The position numbers were made by a program, and so were the translations under genes. Of a stretch of DNA of 64,000 nt, positions 19,028 through 28,600 are shown in pieces (the first letter of the stretch is position 1; every line of letters begins with the position of its first letter). This DNA is from Candidatus Kuenenia stuttgartensis. Its GTDB lineage: Bacteria > Planctomycetota > Planctomycetia > Planctomycetales > Planctomycetaceae. The notes under the pieces were generated by a model, which did not search any database, had not been told where the DNA came from, and saw only the letters and a program-made list of their open reading frames with translations. The stretch is taken from positions 1 to 64,000 of the forward strand of contig CAMAWN010000001.1 of the NCBI GenBank assembly GCA_945861865.1. Direction: 5' to 3'.

Positions 19028-19693
19028 AGAACTTCTCCCGATCTCTGGGGGCGTTGGGGCTTATCGTTGAGCGGACGGACTGTCCAGCGTCATCGGTCGG
19101 CCACAGGGTGCTTGCGAAGAGTTAGCTCAACAATCTTCACCACCCGGCAGAATCGTCACGATCGCTCGTGGTCGACTCATGACTGCCTGGTGGTGGCGTT
19201 GGCCCGCACCCACTGACATGCTTGACGATGACGAAACAGACCATCCGCGCGCAGGGCGCAGAGTGGCTAATACTGTTTCGTCAAATCGAAAATTGCACTT
19301 TTTGACGACTGGCGATTTCGCCACCGAGGAGCGATCTCCGCGGGTCTGCACCATCCACAACGCATCCTGTCGTTGGTTTCGCTTTTGAGCGTCGTCTCGC
19401 TCTTTTGCGAATCGTCGGACCAATGGACGAATCCTGTTTCGCAGGTTCGACCCGAAAAATCCGACTGACCGGTGTGAGTTCCAATCTTGTTGTGGCCCGC
19501 GTGCAATTCCAATCAGGATTGCAGCATCAAAGTGACGAGCGCCCCGATCGCAGTCAATCCCGCATTTTCAGAGTTTTTGATTTCGCGGGAGGATTGGTCG
19601 CTCACCCAGTTCTCAAGCTTCACTGCGGCGAGCAGCAACAGTCTATCCTACGATCGCCTTCCAGAAATTCGACGAGGCACCGTTTCGGCAATT
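19028..19693. other. Intergenic region between the two giant genes (666 bp)
   Basis: No convincing gene is seen. Short open frames here lack ribosome binding sites and family resemblance. The only clear structure is an 11-bp inverted repeat at 19229-19283. A leader or promoter for giant gene 1 must lie here or upstream, but no convincing -35/-10 pair was identified. No hairpin with a T-run was seen just downstream of giant gene 2. Confidence 0.6.
19229..19283. repeat. 11-bp perfect inverted repeat upstream of giant gene 1
   Basis: TGACGAAACAG at 19229-19239 pairs perfectly with CTGTTTCGTCA at 19273-19283 across a 33-base spacer. It lies about 200 bases upstream of the giant gene 1 start. It could be an operator half-site pair, an mRNA leader hairpin or the remnant of a small mobile element. 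No T-run follows on either strand, so a terminator is unlikely. Confidence 0.5.
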
Positions 19694-22600
19694 TCAGCTT
19701 CTCAATGCGAGCAACGCATCGAAGATGCCGTGGTAATCGATTTCAAACGCGGCAGCTTTTTCAGCGGCCGTATTGGACAAATCGGTCAGCACATCATTTC
19801 CAACACCTGAGACGACATCTGTACCGGTGCCGCTGACAAGCTTGTCAATGTCGTCATCTTCAAGGATCAGGGAGTCCTGGTCGAAGTCACCCGACCACAG
19901 CTGGTCGTCGCCGGCTCCGCCGTTGATGGAATCCTTGCCGTCACCACCGATCAGGATGTCATTGTTGTTATCACCGTTGATGGTGTCATTTCCGGCTTCA
20001 CCGTCGATGGCGTCATTTCCGTCACCACCGCTGATGCTGTCGTCGCCGGCTCCGCCGAGGATCGTGTCATTTCCCTTGCCACCGCTGATCGTGTCACCTT
20101 TGACCTTGCCGGCGACCACTGGAGTGAACTCGTCACCGCCGTCGATTTGGTCGGCACCAGTGCCGCCGGTGAGTTTGTCCTGTCCGGCCAAGCCTCTGAG
20201 GATCATCGTCCCGGCAAATGTGCCTCCGCTGATCGTGTCGTTGCCCGTGGTCCCCGTGAGGTCTGCTTTCTCCATGCCGACGAGCGAATCGGTGCCTCGG
20301 CCTGTCATCAACGTCAGGGTGAGCGACAGAGTTTTGACACCCGCTTCGAAGATCGTGTCGATATCGGCTCCGCCCGTGAACGTGTCGTTGCCGAGTCCAC
20401 CAGTCAGCACGTCGTCGCCGCTGCCACCTTCCAGCGCGTCGGCATTCGTTCCGCCGATCAGCGCGTCGGCACCATCGCCACCTTGCAGCGTCGACTTACC
20501 GGCAAAGAGGCGGGCATCCAGCGTATTGTCGCTGTCGCCACCGACCAGCTTCGCGGTCTCGATCGCGATCAGATCATCGGTGCCCAGGCCGCTGAGTTGA
20601 GTGGGCGATAAAAATGCGAAGTCCACATTACCGGACTCGAAGACTTGGTCGATGTCCGAACCGCCGTTGAGCTTGTTCGTGCCGCCATTCCCACTCAGCG
20701 TGTCATTGCCCGCGTCGCCCGACAACGAGTCGTCGCCGTCGCCGCCGATCAAAACGTCGTTATTGTCTCCGCCCTGCAACGTGACCGAACCCGTGAAAGC
20801 CGCCGCATTCAGTGTGTTCTTCGAAGTTCCACCGATCAGAATTGCGAGCAAAATGTTGTTGAGCGTGTCCGATCCCACCCCGGACAAGCTCGAGTCCGTG
20901 AGTACAAAGTTGACGTTGCCAGCTTCCTTCAGTGTGTCGGTGACACCACCGCCATTGATCTCGTCGTCGCCGTCACCGCCAGTCAGCACGTCGCCATTTC
21001 CGCTGCCGGTCAGGGTATCATTGCCTCCGACACCATTGATTGTCGCTTTGCCGCCAAAGCCTGTCGCGTCGATCACGTTGCCAGTCGAACCGCCAGTCAG
21101 CACTGCGAATTGGAAATTGCTGACGACATCGCTGCCGAGTCCACCCGTGAGACTGTTGACGTTCAGTGTCATATCCACGTTGGCCGTTTCGACCAACGTA
21201 TTGATCTCTAAAACGCCTGCGCCACCGTCCATGTCGTCGCTGCCGAGTAAACCGGTCAGCGCGTCGTTGCCCGCTTCGCCGCGAAGGACATCGTCACCGA
21301 TCCCGCCGATGAGCGTGTCATTACCGGATCCGCCCAGCAATTCCAGGTTTCGACCGAAGGCAGTCGTCGCTTTCAGCAGATCGTTGCCGGTGCCCCCCCG
21401 CACGGTCACGGCCGGGCCGGGGGTCGGGCCGCTACTCGGATCCTCAATCGAATTGAACGCCACGCTGTTGTCACCATTGCCAACATCGATCGAGAGACTC
21501 AACAGAGTCGGAAAGAACACGGTGGGCGACGTGCTCGATGAAAACTTGCTGACGTGATTGGTCAAGATCCCGTCATCCGAGACGGTGACGACGTCAGATC
21601 CAGAACCGAAAACGAATTTCAACTCTGTCGCAAAGTTGCTCACCTCGAACCGGATCGTTTCCACGTCGAGCAGTTCAATCGGCCCAAAAACTGAATCCGG
21701 ATCGGTGATCGACGCGGAGTTCGCCGAACTGAATTCGGTTTCGAGTTGATTGAACCCGGCATTCACGATTCGGACCGTGTCGCTCAAACTGTCCCCATCA
21801 AACACCAAGCCGCCTTCGGGCACGAAATTGCCACCCGAATAATCCAGCGTCAAAACGTCCGCGAAATTCGAGCGGCCGGTGACGTAAATATCGGTCACAA
21901 AGTTCGGATCCTGAGCCAGCATGACGTCCTGGCCTGTGCTGGAATTGCGAACGTGCAGCTTGTCTCCGAGGGGACCGGTCGTCCGCAGGAGTGTGAGCCC
22001 GGCCGTGCCGACCCAATTTTCGGGTTCGATCGTCAACGATTCGAAATCATCCTCCAAGCTGACCGTGATCGTGGCTGTCTTGGAGAGTCCGGTCGGCGCA
22101 ACCAGGTTGTTGTCGGCAACCTTGACCTTCAGCGTGTATTCGGCCTTCGTTTCAAAGTCCAATGCCGTGGAATTGGCGACTCGCAGGACTCCGGTGTTAT
22201 CGACGGAGAATGCGCCGTCGCTGTTGCCCTCCAAGATGCTGAATGACAGCAGATTCGTCGGCGTGTCAATGTCTTCGAAATCAAGTGTCAGAACTTCGGT
22301 CCCATTTTCCGAATTCTCCAGAATGGACGGCGTGGCAGCGGCGAGTGTCGGTGCGTCATTGACCGGGTTGATCGTGACTTTGAATTCTCGTTCAAAGAAG
22401 ACTCGTGTCCCGTCGATCGTGTCATCGTCGGTGACTCGGACGGTGATATTCACCTCGCCAAAGGCGTGCGCAATCGGAACAAGGTCGAATGATGCTGTCG
22501 CATCGCCGTCCCCATATGTTGTGATTAGCCCAGGGCTGGGAATGATCGATTCATTGTCACTGGCGACTTCGATCGTCAGGTCTTGCGTCGATTCGGTTCC

Positions 22601-25600
22601 CCCTGGACCTTCTGCGATTCCGGCCAGTGAAATCGAAATCGGAATCGCTGTCGGTTTTTCGTCTCTGACGACATTTGAGATCAGATCCAGAGTCGGCGGA
22701 TCATTGCTGGCGATGCTCGCGACTCGGTAATTGAACGTCTTGGTGATGGATGTCCCATCGGCGTCCGTGATGACCACCGTGATGAGCGTCGTCCCGGACA
22801 GTAACGGATCTGGAAGATCCGGCAAGACGCTCTCAAATTTCAGGAGAGCGGTCTGAAGCGTGAGGCTGGGAGTCAACGCGCTTTGCGTGAAATCAACCGG
22901 GATCACCGTGTCCGTGAGGAACGCTGAACTGTCGTCATTCGCCGCTGTGGCGGTGATCGACACGATCTGGGAATTCAAGTCGCCGTCAGTAATGCCAGTC
23001 AGCGTCACATTGGGATCACCATCGGGAACTCCTTCGATGAAAACGAAGTCGGAAGGCGAATCCAGTTTCGGAGCGTCTGCAACGTTGTTGACGTTGACTT
23101 GGAAGTCGTGAACGAACACCGCGTTATCAAACGACGTCCCTTGAAGCACAACTTCGCCGCGTGTGTGAGCGACGGGTGCCAAACGAGTGACCGTCAGAAT
23201 ATTCCCAGAAACGCCGGTGAGCTTCATCTTTTCGTTGCCGATCTTGATGAAGAAATCCGGCGGAACACTGGTCGGGAAGCCAGCGGCATTGGTCAGCGTG
23301 ACCGTAGTCTCGGTGTCGTCGATGTCCGCTGCCAGGAATCCGGACGTCCCGAGCACACCGTCGGGGCCAGAGTCTTCGACAGCAACGCGGATCGTCGCTG
23401 ATCCAAAGAAATCCCCTCTGGGTGTGTACCGCAGAGTCCCGGTCGGATTTGCCGACGCGTAATCCACTGCCACATTGGAAATCAGTGCTGACCCCACGAA
23501 GTCCACTGCGGTTCCAAGGGTGGGTGTCCCAGCGACGGTTCCGTTGGCACGACGCAGCACCGTGAACGTGTTGCCCAAAATCGCCGTGACCGTCATTTGT
23601 TCGGTGCCGACCTGAATTGTGAAATTCGGCGTGGCGCTTTTCGGAAACGCCGTGACGTCGTCCAAGGTGATCGTGTTCACGAGCTTCGAGGTCACATCGT
23701 TGGCAAGCGTCCCTCCCAGGAAAATCGGTCCCAGGGAATCCGACAAGACCAACGGCGTGACTTTCAGCTTCTGCGACTCCAGCGGTCCCGCCGTGATACC
23801 CGTCAGCGGCACGGAGTTCTCGCCGGAATCTTCCAGAACCAGTTTGGTCACTGCGGCACCGACGGCGTGCGCGGCGGCCGTGGTTCCATTGGCTTTTCGC
23901 TGCACCGTGAAGGTTTTGCCCGAAACTGCCGTGACGGTCATTTGTTCGTTGTCGACTTGAATCGTGAAACTGGGCGTGCCGCTCGTTGGAAACGCCGCGG
24001 CATTCGCCAGTGTGATCGTGGTCACGGTGGGCGAGATGACGGCACTGGCGAGCGTGCTGTTGGGCAACGCGATCGGATTGAGCATTGGGAGATCATTCAC
24101 CGGATCGACCGTAACCTCGATCGTCTTGGTGGTCGTCGCGTTGTCGGACGCCGTGCCGATGTTTCCGTCCAATCCGCCATCCATGATCTTGACGGTCAGA
24201 GTCGCCTTCCCTGATTTGTACGCAACCGGTGTAAAACTGATCGTCGCATCGGTGTTCGGTGCCGTGTTGGAAACCGTGGGATTCGGGATCAGCGCGGTGT
24301 TGTTGCTGGTCGCCGACATCACCAAGTAGTTCGATGGATTCGACGGGGCGAACGGCTCGAACCGTCCCGCATCGATGCCCGCCAAACCAAGGGTGTGCGT
24401 CCCGCTACTTTCGAAAATTTTGATTGGCAAGGTCGCCCCGACGGAGTCCAACGTAAAGTCACTGTTCACTCGCGGTTTGTCGTTGACGGGGTTCACGGTC
24501 ACATTGATCGTGCGTGTGTTCGTCAGATTGTCTGCCGCAGTGTTCGGTGCCGAAACGACGGCTCCGGCCAAATGTTCGGGAACGGGCGACAAGCCATTCA
24601 CGTTGCGTGTGACAGTGAAGGTTGCTCCAACTCCTGGCAAAGTGTCCGGTGTGATTCCAATCACCGTCATTTCTTCTTGATCGATCTTGATGTTGAATCC
24701 TGGCGCGATTGGGAACCGGCTGGTGTTGGCGACGAGCACGTTGACATCCGAATTCGAGAGCGCGGTCGTCAGCGTATCGATTCCCAAGAGTTTGTCCGCA
24801 CCGCCATCGGTCACGGTGACGATGATCGACGCCGTACCGAACCGATCCGCTCCAGGAGCGAAGGTCAGCGTCCCGGTTGTGGGAGGAATCCCGAAGGTAG
24901 ATGGTTGCAAGTTCGACGAGTTGTAGTTCAGCGTGAGGTTCGAGATCAAAATCGCCGTGACGTTGATGGGAACGGTGGACCCATCATGCTTCACGGTGGC
25001 GGTCCCGTTGACGGCACGAGTGACCGTGAGCACGTCGCCCGTGACGTCCGTCACTTGCATCTGTTCCTGTTCGACTTGGATCGTAAACGGCGCTTTCGGC
25101 AAAGTGATCGGACTGGTGAGCGTCAATGTCAACTCGGTGTCCGCCATCAGCGAAGTCAATGTGCCGAGAACGCCCTGTCCACTCACGGTGTCCGACGTGG
25201 CGACCGTGACCAGCAAGTCTTGAGTGTTCGCGTCATTGTCCGTGATGCCGGACAAGCCAAATGCTGGCAGCACCAAAGCGTCCTTGTTGTGAGTCACCTT
25301 CGTCGTGCCACCGAATGCGCGAGTGACCGTCAACGTGTTGCCCGACACGGCCACGACCCGCATTTGTTCGGAATCGATCTGCACCGTCAGCGGCACCACT
25401 TTTTGGAAGACGCTACCGTCAGCCACCACGATCGAAGTCTGGGTGGCCGTGATATTGGCTGCGAGGGCGCTCGATCCATCTTCGTTGATGGTCAGATTCG
25501 CAATGCTGTTGATCGTCGGCACGTCGCCGCTTGGGGCGACGGTGACAACCAATTCTCGAAAAGTCGTGTCGCTGGAATCGTCTTCCCGAGTGTCCAGATT

Positions 25601-28600
25601 GTTGTCCGAACCGCCGTCGATCACAGTCACCCTGATGACGGCGGTACCGGACGCATTCGCTTTGGGAGTGAACCGAATGGAACCGGACGGATTTCCATCG
25701 GTGTAGACGACCGTGATCAGTCCCGTCAGAGACTCATTGTCAGAACTGGCTACGACTTTCAGTTTTTGCCGCGCTCCGGCACCTTCACCGTCGCTGATGC
25801 CGCTCAGGGAAACGATCTGTTGCCCCGAACCTTCTGGAATCGTCAATGTTCCCGGAACAATGGGATTGGGCGAGATAACGGCCAAGGTCGGCAGATCGTT
25901 GACCGGATTCACCTGAACCGGGATGTCGCGCGTGATGCGGAGGTTGTCAAAGGAATCCGGATGAACGACGACTTCTTGAGCTAAATGCGAGGCCGCTGTC
26001 GTTCCGTCAACGCCACGAGTGATTGTCAAACTATTCCCGCTGATACTCGTGACGCGAAGGATCTCTGAGCCAATTCGAATCTTGAACGGCTGAACGACTT
26101 TATCGTTGATCGCGTGGGGCGCTGCGTCCGTGCCATCTTGACCGCGAATAACCGTGAGCTGTTTGTTGGGGCTATCCACAAAAGTAACCGTCAGCACTTC
26201 GTTTCCGATTTGAATCTTGAACGGCGATGCCGGGAATGGCGTTGCATCGCTCAACGTAATCGTGGAGTCTGATCCCGTAGCGGCCACGGCCAGTTTATCG
26301 GTGGGGATCAACTGGTAGACCCCCGGATTCGCCACGGAAATCGAAGCGGCAGTGGCCGACACGTTGGCGCTGAGCGCGGTTGCTGTTCCCAACGTGAGAT
26401 CTGGTCCAGCATCGGTCAGGGTCACATGAAAGACATCTGAGCCAGAGAGATCCGCAGTCGGCTTGTAATTCAGCGGCCCGGCGTCCGCAGCAGTCGTGTA
26501 TACGTTCGGCTTCGTAAACAACGTCGTGTTGTTGTTTGTCACCGTGAACTGCAGGCTCTGACTCTCCCCAGCACCAGCGGTCACCTGATTCAAATCCAAC
26601 GACGTCAATGGCGCATCTTCGTCAATGGTGATGGTCGAGTCGACGGGCACAAATGTGGGAGATTCCGTGACATCGAAGCGGAAAACGATTCGCCGCGTTC
26701 CATTGTCCGAGGAAGTGTTCAAAACGCCGTCCACGCCAGCGTCTTCCACGGTGACTGTGATAGACGACGGCCCACCCGCGCTGGTGTTGGTTTGGCCTGC
26801 AATTGGGCTGAGCGTCATGGTGGCGGTGGTGGCACCGTCCACGTAACCAATGGAAGGATCCGCGAGCAGAGCGGGGTTACTGCTCGTGGCGGTAACTTTC
26901 AAGTTCTGATTTTCCTTGCCTCCTGCGGAGATCCCCTTCAGTGAGACATTGAACGGCAGGACGTTCTTGGGGATCGAAAGATCGGGAAGCGGGTTAATCG
27001 TCGGAACATCGTTCGTGGGCTTCACCGTGACATGGATTGTCTTCTTGATTTCGGTGTTGTCGACGCGCGTTTGCAAATCCTGATCGAATCCCGAGTCGAT
27101 CACCGTAAGCGTGATGTTGGCTTCACCGAAGCGGTCCTTGTTGTTGGTGAAATTGAGAATCGCGTTCCCGTTCGGAGAGACGTAGATGACCTGGGGGTCG
27201 GGAACAATGTCCGCGTTGTCACTGACTGCGAGGACCGCCAGTTTTTGAAGCTCGCCATCAAATTGCCGATCCAGAATGTTCACGACGCCATCACCGTTGG
27301 CATCATCGGTGGCCGACGCCCGTCCGCCAAAATCCGTCAAGCCTGCCAGCGGAAGTGGAGAGTTATTGACCGTCAAGAGGTTCACATCGAGTCCAGCGAA
27401 TACTCCCACAAACTCGACCTCGACCGCCGCTCCTGGCAACGACGTTCCGCGGGCCTTGATGTCCGCAAGCGTCACAGACTGCAAGCGAACCAATGCATCC
27501 TGAACGCTGAGAGCGCCCGAAACGACTTGAGTGGCCACGGCCACGGGATTGATGATGGCTCGTTGCACGAACGCGTTGACGGTCACCGCTTGATTGCCGT
27601 TTTCCAGTGTGGTGATGTTGATGGTCGGTACGGGAACAGTCGGAGTCAGATTGTTGTCGCCCACGCGGACAATCAGTTGCGGGTGATTGAGATCTCCCGC
27701 CAATCCCGAAAACTTGACGACAAAACGAGTCAACTGGAAGTTGAGGTCTTTCTGGACGGTCACTCCGGTCAAAAAAGGCGCGTCAATGATCTGCAAAGCC
27801 GATTCAATATTCGCGGCAGTGATGTCGCCGTCGGTTTGATCGTATGTAATGGGCCCAGTGGTGAAGGTATTAGGAGGTGGGTTTCCTTGAAAGGAGTTGT
27901 ATCCGTCGCTGAAAGTGAGCCGGAACGTTCCACCGGTTGCCCCGAGGATGTCAATCTGCTGGCGTTCGTCGTTCGCCAAAGTAGTCCCGTTTGACGCGGG
28001 AAAACTGATCGCCGGAATGTTCTGGTGCGAATACTGGCCGGTGAACTCAACCGTGACTGGGGACAATGGGAATGGTCCGCCATTCACAATGATGTCACCT
28101 TCCTTGATGGTGTCGCCAAAGTTCATCGCCTCAAGCGCCGCTTGGATTGTGGGTCCGTCTGCGTTGTAGGGAATTGCTGCGGTCGTGAACCCGTTGAACG
28201 TCAGTTGAAACGAGCCATTCCCGGAGAAGTTGTTGCCGCTGAGTTGCAGCCGCTGAATTTGGTTGCCGGTCAGACCGCCGATGTCGGCCGTCAAATTGTC
28301 GAGATTCAACTTGCCCAGCGTGTTGATGAATCGGATCGACACTGCTGCTGTGCCCAAGGGACCACCCAGCACTTCGACTCCTGAGGGACCGACCACCGGA
28401 ATCGCGGCAATCGCATTCTTGAGCTCGAATGCATCGGCGTTATTGGGGATGATCCCCGTGGTCAAGAGCTGTGAAATTTTGTCCTGGTCTTGATGCGCCC
28501 GGATGGTCGTCCCGTGGATACCACGATTCACCAGCAATTGATTGCCAATGACACCGGTCACCAACATGTCTTCGAAAACGAGCGGATTGATTTTGTCGTT

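Noticed and set aside
19127-19512. Short open frames in the intergenic region between the two giants
   Set aside because: Several mutually overlapping frames of under 100 codons with no ribosome binding site or resemblance to known families.
24395-25984. A 529-codon plus-strand open frame opposite giant gene 2
   Set aside because: The sense strand has clear cadherin-like repeats and modules; the antisense product is Arg/His/Asp-rich without motifs, a composition shadow.
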